Shown in pieces: positions 1 to 5,940 of a stretch of DNA of 5,977 nucleotides. The notes under the pieces were generated by a model. That model worked only from the letters and a program-made list of their open reading frames with translations. It did no database searches and was not told the DNA's origin. The position numbers and the translations under genes are program-made. Each line of letters begins with the position of its first letter. Position 1 is the first letter of the stretch. The DNA is from Dehalococcoidia bacterium CG2_30_46_19 (GTDB lineage Bacteria; Chloroflexota; Dehalococcoidia; GIF9; AB-539-J10): positions 1 through 5,977 of the forward strand of contig MNYD01000121.1 of assembly GCA_001872925.1 (NCBI GenBank). Reading direction: 5' to 3'.

Positions 1-777
1 ATCTAAATCCGCCATCTGCCGATTAAAGAGCATGCCGTCTTCATAGTGCCCCCCACCAAGTACTATATCGGGATTAGTCGTCTTCAAGTCGGAAAGAAGG
101 GGAGTCAGGTCAGTCACCCCCCCGGGATAGGTTCTCTCAAAAACAATATCAAATCCAAGCTCGGTGGCATGCTCTTTTGCTCCCGCCATGACCATCCTGG
201 AGAACTCATCATCCTCGTAAGCCAGGGCAACCCTTTTAGCCGCAGGGTCAATCTGGTGAATCATGTCAAGGGTGCCTACGTGATACCTGGTGCCTGGACC
301 GATTGTCTGGACTACATACTCGTATCCTTGTTCGAAGATTCGATCGCTGGCACCGCCATGGTCCATGTAAATCATGTTATATTTTTCCGCCACTGGAGCT
401 CCAGCAAGGGTGAGCCCCGAGCTATAGGGGGCAATGACGAAGTCCACCTTGTCAACTGTGATTAACCGCTCTATGAGGCTTGTCACAGTTTCCTTTGCTG
501 ATTCACAATCGTAGTACTTGTATTCCAGCGGGACTTTTGCGCCAGCTACCTCAACTCCACCATACACCTCGTTAACCCATTTAACGATTCCTTCTATGCC
601 ACCGACAGCCTGTTCTCCTGCTTTGGCATATTTCCCCGAAAGGCATACGGGATGGCCAATTACTATCTTCTCAATAGCCGGTGGTGCTGCTTCTTCAGGG
701 GCACAACCAGGTAAAGCAAATGCTACCGCCAGTACCAAAGCCAACCCCCAAAATAACGCTAACTTAGCCTTTTTCAT
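1..777 (-). CDS. ABC transporter substrate-binding lipoprotein, branched-chain amino acid (LivK-like) type, 3' end missing
   Basis: This is the N-terminal 259 residues of a secreted solute receptor; the reading frame is still open at base 1. It begins with a lipoprotein signal peptide: charged MKKAK, a hydrophobic stretch at residues 6-22, and a lipobox L22-P23-G24-C25, so Cys25 is the likely lipidated residue. A short Pro/Ala/Glu-rich tether (26-35) follows, then a first strand IEKIVIGHPVCLSG (35-48), the usual opening of type I periplasmic-binding folds (Peripla_BP_6). Further family-like segments are VDFVIAPYSSGLTLAGAPVAE (111-131) and KRVALAYEDDEFSR (181-194). Members of this family (about 400 residues) deliver amino acids, amides or other small organics to Liv-type permeases, but the ligand cannot be read from sequence. 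No permease or ATPase is in view; they may lie beyond the left edge. The start is well supported by a consensus Shine-Dalgarno six bases upstream. Confidence 0.9.
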   Translation of the reverse strand, partial: MKKAKLALFWGLALVLAVAFALPGCAPEEAAPPAIEKIVIGHPVCLSGKYAKAGEQAVGGIEGIVKWVNEVYGGVEVAGAKVPLEYKYYDCESAKETVTSLIERLITVDKVDFVIAPYSSGLTLAGAPVAEKYNMIYMDHGGASDRIFEQGYEYVVQTIGPGTRYHVGTLDMIHQIDPAAKRVALAYEDDEFSRMVMAGAKEHATELGFDIVFERTYPGGVTDLTPLLSDLKTTNPDIVLGGGHYEDGMLFNRQMADLD

Positions 778-783
778 TATTCT

Positions 784-789
784 CCTCCT
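784..789 (-). promoter_or_regulatory. Shine-Dalgarno site of the substrate-binding lipoprotein gene
   Basis: On the minus strand the sequence reads AGGAGG, six bases before the ATG at 777-775. It is the only consensus ribosome binding site at a gene start in the window and fixes the start of the lipoprotein gene, putting the Lys-rich signal peptide at the very N terminus. Confidence 0.85.
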
Positions 790-841
790 TTCTTTTTAAC
801 CCTAATTTGAAATTACGTGTCCCCATTTATCTACATCCGTA

Positions 842-992
842 GTCATCACCCCCTTTAACAGTTTTCTAGCTATTATGACAATAACTCTATATTTTCAATA
901 CTAATCTTTAATGTACCAATAAGTCAATATCTGTGGCTGTACACTTTTTAGCGTGAAAGTTTTATATAAGGATGCTGGAAAGGGGTGATGAC
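842..992. repeat. Inverted repeat with 14-15 base arms (842-856 and 979-992)
   Basis: The left arm GTCATCACCCCCTTT (842-856) is the reverse complement of the right arm AAAGGGGTGATGAC (979-992), except for one extra C/G in the homopolymer run. The arms are 122 bases apart and enclose the candidate promoter. Read outward-in, each arm also resembles an extended Shine-Dalgarno (AAGGAGGTGAT), yet neither precedes a real gene. It could be the ends of a small decayed or non-autonomous element or a pair of binding sites; no target-site duplication is visible around the arms. Confidence 0.55.
898..927 (-). promoter_or_regulatory. Candidate sigma-70 promoter for the lipoprotein gene
   Basis: On the minus strand a -35-like TTGACT (927-922) is followed after 18 bases by a -10-like TAGTAT (903-898). 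The matches to TTGACA and TATAAT are 5/6 and 4/6. Transcription would begin near 890 and give a leader of about 113 bases. The surrounding DNA is AT-rich, so chance matches are likely. A second weak pair (TTGAAA with CATAAT, only 15 bases apart) lies just downstream. It is placed here because of its position ahead of a gene with a strong ribosome binding site, not because of the match quality. Confidence 0.35.
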
Positions 993-1084
993 CTTTTGAA
1001 GAGCATATTCACTAAAATTTCAGGAGGTTTTCACACTTATTGACACGGGTGTGGTAAGCTTAGAGTGAAATTTACCGATATAGC

Positions 1085-2449
1085 CTAGATTAGCTGTTTG
1101 ACCATGTAGTCGCCTTCTAAGTCATAACCTAGCTGACGATAATAGTCTCTGACTCCAACACCGCTCAGGATATTTAATTTCTTGCTATGAAATTCCTCGG
1201 CAGCAATCCTTTCTGCTTCTCGAAGCAGCTCTTTCCCTAAGCCTTGATGCTGGGCAGCTTGCTCCTCTTTTTCCCCCAGGGGGACTTCAGGTCCGAAGAT
1301 ATGCAGCTCCCTGATGAGAGCCTTATTGCTGTCGTGCCCTTGGGGATTTATCCTCAGCCGTAACAAACCAAACAGGGTCTCATTTTCATCTTCATAGCAA
1401 AGGAAGATTTCCTTTCCCTGAGAGGCATCGTACTCTAACCTGGTTAGATGCGGTTCACCGACTATCCAGCCATCTCTCAAGCGATGTCCATATTCTCGGC
1501 AGCGAGTGCATTGACAGCGGAGGTTAAGTTCGCTCATCCGTCTTGCCACGGTTTGTCTCAGTGCCAGGTCACTGCAGCCAGCGAGGATGAATTTACTGGG
1601 AATATCCCGCATTAATCTGGGAACCCTGACATATTTTGGAAGAAGGTTTTTAATATTAGCCAGTAAATCTACCATCCGTTCATCCTTATAAGGCTGGTAA
1701 CGGTTATCACGATACCAATTTTCCAGTTCACTCCCTGCCACTACAAGCGTGGGATAAAGCTTGAGCCCATCGGGCTTGTAATATTCATCATCAAAGAGCT
1801 TCTGTGATAGTTCCATATCATGCTCAGGGGTTGAGCCAGGTAACCCTGGCATCCAATGGTAGTAAACTTTAAAGCCATAATTGCGCAATAGCTTTGTCGC
1901 TGAGATAACCTCTGCCACTCCATGTCCCCTTTTTGTCAGGCGATGAATTTCGTCGTCTAATGTTTGCACACCCAGTTCCACCCTGGTAGTGCCAAATTCA
2001 AGCATCCGCTTTATCTCTTCCTCCTCGCAGAAATCTGGTCTGGTTTCGAGGCATAATCCTACACAGCGATGTTCAGCGGTCTCGTTCAATTTCTGGGCTT
2101 CTTTTATATCAGATGAGGGGACACCATTTAAGCCATCATAGCAATCCTTGATGAATTGGTACTGGTAATCCCACGGATAAGCTAAGAAAGTACCTCCCAT
2201 GATAATTAATTCTACTTTATCCAGTGCATGTCCCATCTCAGTCAGGGTATTCAGCCTGTATTCCACTTGTTTTCGAGCATCAAAGTTACATTTTCGGGCA
2301 CGAAGCACTGCCGGGGATTCCGCGGTGTAACTCTTTGGGGCATAGGCAGAAGTTGGGCAATAAACGCACTTGCCAGGGCAAGGAAAGGGCTTTGCCATGA
2401 CTGCCACCGGCGTTACTCCAGAAATGGTGCGAGATGCCTTCTTTATCAA
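1085..2449 (-). CDS. elp3: Elp3-type radical SAM / GNAT tRNA wobble-uridine modification enzyme
   Basis: This is a 454-residue stand-alone Elp3. Elp3 enzymes use S-adenosylmethionine and acetyl-CoA to add a carboxymethyl-type group to C5 of uridine 34 in tRNA, in the cytoplasm. The family-typical RTISGV..VAVM (7-18) leads into an iron-sulfur motif C24-x3-C28-x2-C31. Other radical SAM core segments are MGGTF (84-88), LETRPD (134-139), RVELGVQTL (156-164) and WMPGLPGS (199-206). A CxCxxC motif (C312, C314, C317) followed by EYGHR matches the zinc-binding linker of the family. The C-terminal GNAT domain (about 340-454) carries the acetyl-CoA loop QHQGLGKELL (400-409) and GVRDYYRQLGY (432-442). 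No Elongator partner genes are present, as expected in bacteria. The chosen start is TTG, with no Shine-Dalgarno; the frame is open back to a TGA with no ATG/GTG/TTG in between. Starting at GTG codon 15 would have a better-placed GGAG but would remove the conserved RTISGV. Confidence 0.93.
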   Translation of the reverse strand: MIKKASRTISGVTPVAVMAKPFPCPGKCVYCPTSAYAPKSYTAESPAVLRARKCNFDARKQVEYRLNTLTEMGHALDKVELIIMGGTFLAYPWDYQYQFIKDCYDGLNGVPSSDIKEAQKLNETAEHRCVGLCLETRPDFCEEEEIKRMLEFGTTRVELGVQTLDDEIHRLTKRGHGVAEVISATKLLRNYGFKVYYHWMPGLPGSTPEHDMELSQKLFDDEYYKPDGLKLYPTLVVAGSELENWYRDNRYQPYKDERMVDLLANIKNLLPKYVRVPRLMRDIPSKFILAGCSDLALRQTVARRMSELNLRCQCTRCREYGHRLRDGWIVGEPHLTRLEYDASQGKEIFLCYEDENETLFGLLRLRINPQGHDSNKALIRELHIFGPEVPLGEKEEQAAQHQGLGKELLREAERIAAEEFHSKKLNILSGVGVRDYYRQLGYDLEGDYMVKQLI

Positions 2450-2494
2450 GGTCTTATAGTATATTACAGAAATCTTTGCACTTGCAGAAGGTCA

Positions 2495-2510
2495 AAATCC
2501 TAAATCCAAA
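2495..2510. repeat. Short 7-base direct repeat (AAATCCT / AAATCCA)
   Basis: Two tandem copies of a 7-base unit, AAATCCT then AAATCCA plus AA, lie in the 106-base gap (2450-2555) between the four-helix gene and elp3. On the minus strand they read as GGATTTA-type units. They are next to the left octamer array. The short copy number means the repeat could be chance. Confidence 0.4.
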
Positions 2511-2525
2511 GCAGCTACTCAGGTT

Positions 2526-2546
2526 CAAAGGCACAAAGGCACAAAG
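2526..2546. repeat. Left octamer array, about 2.6 copies of CAAAGGCA
   Basis: The plus strand shows two perfect copies of the 8-base unit CAAAGGCA followed by CAAAG. Read on the minus strand the unit is CTTTGTGC. It lies 10 bases past the stop codon of the four-helix gene. It is the same unit as the array on the far side of that gene, in opposite orientation. Confidence 0.85.
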
Positions 2547-2555
2547 TTGTTTCAT

Positions 2556-2933
2556 CTATTGGCTGCTCAATTTCCCAGCTAAGCTGCTAATCATTCGTTC
2601 TATCTCCCGACTTAATTCGTATAACTTATCGAATTCACCCCTGTTTAGATAATCTAGATTCATACAAATTTCGATCTGGGTTTGCAATTCGTACAGAGAA
2701 CCCGTTGCAATTCGCAGGAAATGAATATACTCATTAGTTGAATTTCGACCATAACCCTCAGCTATGTTGCTGGGAATTGAAATTGCACAACGTCTTATTT
2801 GAGAAGTTAATCCGTAAGCTTCATCTTTTGGAAAGCCTTTGGAAATCTTATATACCTCAGTGACTAAAGTCATTGATTTTTGCCATATCTGCAAGTCCCT
2901 ATATGTTTTGATGCTTCTTTGTGCCTCTGTCAC
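2556..2933 (-). CDS. Four-helix-bundle protein, S23 / 23S rRNA intervening-sequence protein family
   Basis: This is a 125-residue protein, a normal length for the family (four helix bundle protein; 23S_rRNA_IVP). Family hallmarks are YRDLQIWQKSM (11-21), the GLTSQIRR segment (41-48), and the highly conserved SIPSNIAEGYGR (52-63) followed by the helix that starts NEYIHFLRIATGSLYELQTQ (67-86). No signal peptide or membrane segment is present, so it should be cytoplasmic. Related structures are small helical bundles that assemble into oligomers. The biological role is unknown; a basic surface and links to rRNA intervening sequences and to the Avd accessory protein of diversity-generating retroelements suggest nucleic acid binding, which is inference. 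The start is GTG at 2933-2931: it keeps the conserved RDLQIWQ region, which the first internal ATG (codon 21) would cut off, and has GAGG six bases upstream, supplied by the octamer repeat itself. It overlaps the upstream gene by 35 bases in another frame. Residues 1-6 are translated repeat. Confidence 0.88.
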   Translation of the reverse strand: MTEAQRSIKTYRDLQIWQKSMTLVTEVYKISKGFPKDEAYGLTSQIRRCAISIPSNIAEGYGRNSTNEYIHFLRIATGSLYELQTQIEICMNLDYLNRGEFDKLYELSREIERMISSLAGKLSSQ

Positions 2934-5900
2934 TCTGTGCCTCTGTGCCTGACTGAATAGTTATTTCTTTTTCGAAGCTTCCAGATTCAATAAGGTTGAT
3001 AAAAACTTCGGCTAACTTGGGGTCGAATTGCGTGCCGGCATTGCGTTTTAACTCTTCGATAGCCTGTTCAAGTGATAGAGGGCCGCGATATGGGCGTACT
3101 GAGGTCATTGCCGAAAATGCATCAGCTATGGCCAGGATGCGGGCTTCTAGAGGGATTTCATCGCCCTTGAGCCCTTCAGGATAACCACTGCCATCGTAGT
3201 GCTCATGGTGATAAAGGACAGCGGGAATGCAAGAAACTAATCCGGGCACGCTGCCTATAATACTTGCCCCCAGTTTGGTGTGGGCTTTAATTATTTTCCA
3301 GTCTTCTTCAGTGAAGTTGCCCTTTTTGTTAAGTATGTCATCGGGGATGCCGATTTTACCGACATCGTGAAGGGAAGCAGAGGCGCTTATTTTGGTTATC
3401 TCGTCATTGGGTAGTTCAATGGCTTTAGCTAAAGCTATGGCATAGGAGTTAACTTTTCGTGAATGTCCATAGGTATAATGGTCTCTGGCCTCTACCACTG
3501 AGGTTAAGGCGTAAATAGCATTTAGACTTATGCCCATGGTCTCCTGCCTTACCATGGCTGGTGGTTGAGGTGGAGTTTTAGAATGGATATAGCATTGGTT
3601 TCCGCCTTTGGTCTTGGCGTAATATAAAGCGGCATCGGCTGTCTCCATAAGGGTATTAAATGTTGCTCCGTTAGAGGGATAATGGACCAGACCGATGCTG
3701 CAAGTCAGGATGATATTCCGGGCTTTCATTTCAGCAGCGATTTCTTTTCGAATCCGCTCCGCTACCATATAAGCATCATCGATATTCGTCTCGGGCAGAA
3801 TAAAGGTAAATTCATCTCCACCGTAACGAAAAGCTTGGTCAGCGCTCCTGATGGAATTCTTAATAATTCCGCCTACTTCTCTTAAAAGTTTATCACCAGC
3901 GAGATGTCCGTAAATATCGTTATATGTCTTGAAAGAATCGAGGTCAAGGATAAGCATGGAGAAAATGCCGCCATAACGGGAATGCCGTGCGATTTCGTCT
4001 TCGAGTCTTTCCTCAAAGTGACGTCGATTAAATAATCCGGTGAGGTCATCAATGCGAGCCTTTTGTTCTGCTTGGGTGTAAAGTCGGGAATTCTCGATGG
4101 GTGCGGCAATTTGTGATGCAAGTTGTTCTAGGAGTTGCAGTTGTTTGGCACTATAAGCATTGGGCTGGCAACTAGCGATGACCAGGGTGCCAATACTCTT
4201 GCCTGTTACTAATAGTGGCGAGTAGACAATGGACTGAATTCCTCGCTTAACCAGGTTATCTTCAGTCCAAAACATTCGGTGTTGTCCAAGGTCGGGCTCA
4301 TACAGGCTCTTTCCATGTTTAATTACCCATTCGCTACCTGTTCCTTCCAGTGGTATCCTTTCCCCTGTTTGCCATGGTGAAGAGATAGTGCCCGATAACG
4401 CTGAAAAGCAAAGTTGTTCATTCTCAATCAGGGTGACCGCTGACCAATCAATAGCAACGATGTCCTTTAACTGCTGCGAGAAACCTTCAAATATCCCCCT
4501 GATATCCATGCTTGAGATTACGATGTTGGTTAAACGGCTAATGCTGCTTAGCTCCTTCTCTCTTTCCTCCAATTGTGCATAAAGATATTGTCTTTCCATA
4601 ATGGCAGCGATGCGGGAAGCAACAGACTCAATTATTTCAATATCTTCAACAGTGTAAAGCTTACCGTTTTGTTTTTCCCCCATTGCAAGGATAGCAATAA
4701 GCCTGTCTTGCTTCATCAGGGGGAAAAGCATCTCTACCTTTGCAAAATGAATATCCTCATATTCCCTCTGGTTCATACTGTCTAACTTAACGAAGTCTCC
4801 TTTGGATATAAAACGAGCTTCTCGCCTTAGCCAGTTTGCAATGGTGCCGTCCTGTTTCAAGTTCAGCTTTTGCATTGCGTTATCTTCCATTGGAGGGCAG
4901 CTGAATGTCGCGCTGAAATCACCTTCTTCAAACTCAGGTAGAAGCAAACAAGCTCGGTAGCACTCCACAGATTGACACAGCAAGGATATTACTTTGTTTC
5001 CTAATTCCTCCAGAGTAGAAACAGTGTCTGCTTTGCTGGTAAGATTGAACAACTGCTGGCGATAATTGTATTTTTCTCCTGTTAAGCGTTGTTCTACTCC
5101 CGGGCTGAGAATGGTAAACATCCAGTAAGCAAACATAGCAACCCAAGCTGCAGCCGTTATGGCTGCTGCTACAGTGGTGAAGCTGATATTGAAGTCAAAG
5201 ATGACATGGAGCAGGAAGAATAGAATGAGGTATGCTGCTACAGCGCCAAAGCTCATGATTGTCCATACCAACCCGCGGCGGAAGATAACCTTGATATCCA
5301 GCAGTTGGCGTGTTACCACTGCATAGGTAAGGATGCCAGCCATGGCGAAGTTTCCAATATGGAAGACGGGATACCCCCTCCCAGCGGGAGTAAATCCGAC
5401 AACAAAAGAGGTGAATAAAACAGCGAGGCTAGCAAATAAGTAGTTTATCTGATTGCGCTCCCGTGGGTCGGCTAGGAAAGTCTGCCTCCGTGCCAGAAGA
5501 TAAATATCCCTGCCAAGCAGGATAGCGATGATAACAAGTAAGGCAATAAACCAGGTACCATACTCCGCCGAGACGCTAATCTCAGTGAATGTGACACCCT
5601 TAGGGATATAGCCCGTCGCCGCTAGACCAATAGCCCCCGCTACTATGATATAAGCATAGGGTATCCTGCCTTGACCCTGGTAAAGGGAGCGTAAGAAGTA
5701 ATGGAGTTGGATTGCCATCAGTATGCCGATGCAGATAGTGATTTTTGCAAGAAGGAGTTCATTTTGAATGAAAATATTGCTGTAAAACAGGAAGCTGCTT
5801 AAGCTCCATAGCATGGCAGTGATGAGAAAAACAAAGAAAGACTTTTGCTGCCTTTGCCATGGTCGGCTGCCCAGCAGGGTAACCAATAGCGGGATGAAGA

Positions 5901-5940
5901 TAATCGCCGTAATTAATGGAATCAGGACGTAATTATTCAT
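2899..5940 (-). CDS. Membrane-bound GAF-GAF-GGDEF-HD-GYP cyclic-di-GMP signalling protein
   Basis: This is a 1013-residue sensor predicted both to make and to break cyclic-di-GMP. About nine transmembrane helices (roughly 5-24, 34-54, 62-84, 94-112, 129-147, 166-184, 191-212, 224-248, 254-278) resemble the 7TM sensor regions of histidine kinases. Two GAF-like domains follow (about 295-450 and 465-618), separated by a charged helix that may be a coiled coil. The GGDEF domain (about 625-788) has D666-L-D668, N674-D, the signature G707-GDEF-711 and an RxxD inhibitory site (R698-D701) five residues before it. After a Pro-rich linker (789-795), the HD-GYP domain (about 800-985) has H826, H858-D859, K862, H887, H911-H912, D916 and G919-Y-P921, a full metal-site set. 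The start has no Shine-Dalgarno; the frame stays open to the right edge, but MNNYVLIPLI is a natural start for the first helix. The last 17 or so residues come from the octamer array and the overlapping gene. Confidence 0.92.
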   Translation of the reverse strand: MNNYVLIPLITAIIFIPLLVTLLGSRPWQRQQKSFFVFLITAMLWSLSSFLFYSNIFIQNELLLAKITICIGILMAIQLHYFLRSLYQGQGRIPYAYIIVAGAIGLAATGYIPKGVTFTEISVSAEYGTWFIALLVIIAILLGRDIYLLARRQTFLADPRERNQINYLFASLAVLFTSFVVGFTPAGRGYPVFHIGNFAMAGILTYAVVTRQLLDIKVIFRRGLVWTIMSFGAVAAYLILFFLLHVIFDFNISFTTVAAAITAAAWVAMFAYWMFTILSPGVEQRLTGEKYNYRQQLFNLTSKADTVSTLEELGNKVISLLCQSVECYRACLLLPEFEEGDFSATFSCPPMEDNAMQKLNLKQDGTIANWLRREARFISKGDFVKLDSMNQREYEDIHFAKVEMLFPLMKQDRLIAILAMGEKQNGKLYTVEDIEIIESVASRIAAIMERQYLYAQLEEREKELSSISRLTNIVISSMDIRGIFEGFSQQLKDIVAIDWSAVTLIENEQLCFSALSGTISSPWQTGERIPLEGTGSEWVIKHGKSLYEPDLGQHRMFWTEDNLVKRGIQSIVYSPLLVTGKSIGTLVIASCQPNAYSAKQLQLLEQLASQIAAPIENSRLYTQAEQKARIDDLTGLFNRRHFEERLEDEIARHSRYGGIFSMLILDLDSFKTYNDIYGHLAGDKLLREVGGIIKNSIRSADQAFRYGGDEFTFILPETNIDDAYMVAERIRKEIAAEMKARNIILTCSIGLVHYPSNGATFNTLMETADAALYYAKTKGGNQCYIHSKTPPQPPAMVRQETMGISLNAIYALTSVVEARDHYTYGHSRKVNSYAIALAKAIELPNDEITKISASASLHDVGKIGIPDDILNKKGNFTEEDWKIIKAHTKLGASIIGSVPGLVSCIPAVLYHHEHYDGSGYPEGLKGDEIPLEARILAIADAFSAMTSVRPYRGPLSLEQAIEELKRNAGTQFDPKLAEVFINLIESGSFEKEITIQSGTEAQSDRGTKKHQNI
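2917..2950. repeat. Right octamer array, four copies plus two bases
   Basis: On the plus strand the units are CTTTGTGC, CTCTGTCA, CTCTGTGC and CTCTGTGC, then CT, in perfect 8-base register. The array is coding twice on the minus strand: it makes residues about 997-1008 of the GGDEF/HD-GYP protein and residues 1-6 of the four-helix protein in a different frame. An 8-base period does not fit codon selection, so the repeat came from the DNA or RNA level, not from protein function. Confidence 0.88.
2932..2950 (-). promoter_or_regulatory. Upstream arm of a predicted long-range RNA stem covering the start of the four-helix gene
   Basis: In minus-strand RNA this arm, AGGCACAGAGGCACAGAGU, can pair base for base with the downstream arm ACUUUGUGCCUUUGUGCCU (from 2547-2529). 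That gives 19 continuous pairs, two of them G-U, enclosing a 384-base loop that holds the gene. The arm includes the putative Shine-Dalgarno GAGG and the G and U of the GUG start codon, so the stem would hide the start site. Pairing was worked out by hand; no folding energy was computed. Confidence 0.5.

Larger units (their letters stand above)
778..1084. other. 307-base non-coding stretch between elp3 and the lipoprotein gene
   Basis: This AT-rich stretch has no convincing gene on either strand. It holds the lipoprotein Shine-Dalgarno, a candidate promoter and an inverted repeat (listed separately). On the plus strand there is an orphan AGGAGG at 1022-1027 with no usable frame after it; the possible TTG, GTG and ATG starts nearby run into stops within a few codons. 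No terminator-like GC hairpin followed by a T run was found behind elp3. The best hairpin, GGTAA/TTACC close to the elp3 stop, has a 14-base loop and no U tract. Confidence 0.6.
2526..2950 (-). mobile_element. Putative small mobile cassette: S23-family gene between inverted octamer arrays
   Basis: About 425 bases are bounded by two short arrays of the same 8-base unit pointing in opposite directions, with one four-helix-bundle gene filling almost all the space between them. Seen directly: the repeat arrays, their inversion, and the overlap of the right array with the 3' end of the cyclic-di-GMP gene. Known: genes of this family live as intervening sequences inside 23S rRNA genes of some bacteria and also occur scattered elsewhere in genomes. 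Inferred: the unit moved in as a piece. There is no transposase, so movement would need a partner acting in trans. No clear target duplication was found, and the exact ends are uncertain by several bases. Confidence 0.5.

Noticed and set aside
46..799. Plus-strand open frames of 139 and 93 codons
   Set aside because: They lie opposite the substrate-binding protein, which has a clear signal peptide, lipobox, family segments and a consensus ribosome binding site. The plus-strand products are low-complexity or patternless.
802..846. Tiny minus-strand frame MTTDVDKWGHVISN just after AAAGGGGGTG, as a possible leader peptide
   Set aside because: The SD-like run is only about two bases from the ATG, the peptide has no run of one amino acid or attenuator hairpin, and the same SD-like string occurs inverted at 979-992 without a gene.
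913..943. TGTAC...GTACA inverted pair around the candidate -35 region
   Set aside because: Arms of only five bases in AT-rich DNA are expected by chance.
1022..1065. Plus-strand AGGAGG followed by possible TTG or GTG starts
   Set aside because: Every frame stops within a few codons, so there is no gene to serve.
2228..2652. Plus-strand frames of 91 and 72 codons crossing the elp3 start and the four-helix end
   Set aside because: They are antisense to well-supported genes, and their products show no recognisable pattern.
2899..2933. Frameshift or sequencing error joining the two overlapping genes
   Set aside because: Both proteins are complete over their conserved domains, and the overlap falls in repeat-derived sequence, so an insertion event explains it better.
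2526..2950. A CRISPR array or diversity-generating retroelement
   Set aside because: The repeat unit is 8 bases with no spacers, and no reverse transcriptase, template repeat or Cas gene is present; the four-helix protein only shares a fold with Avd.
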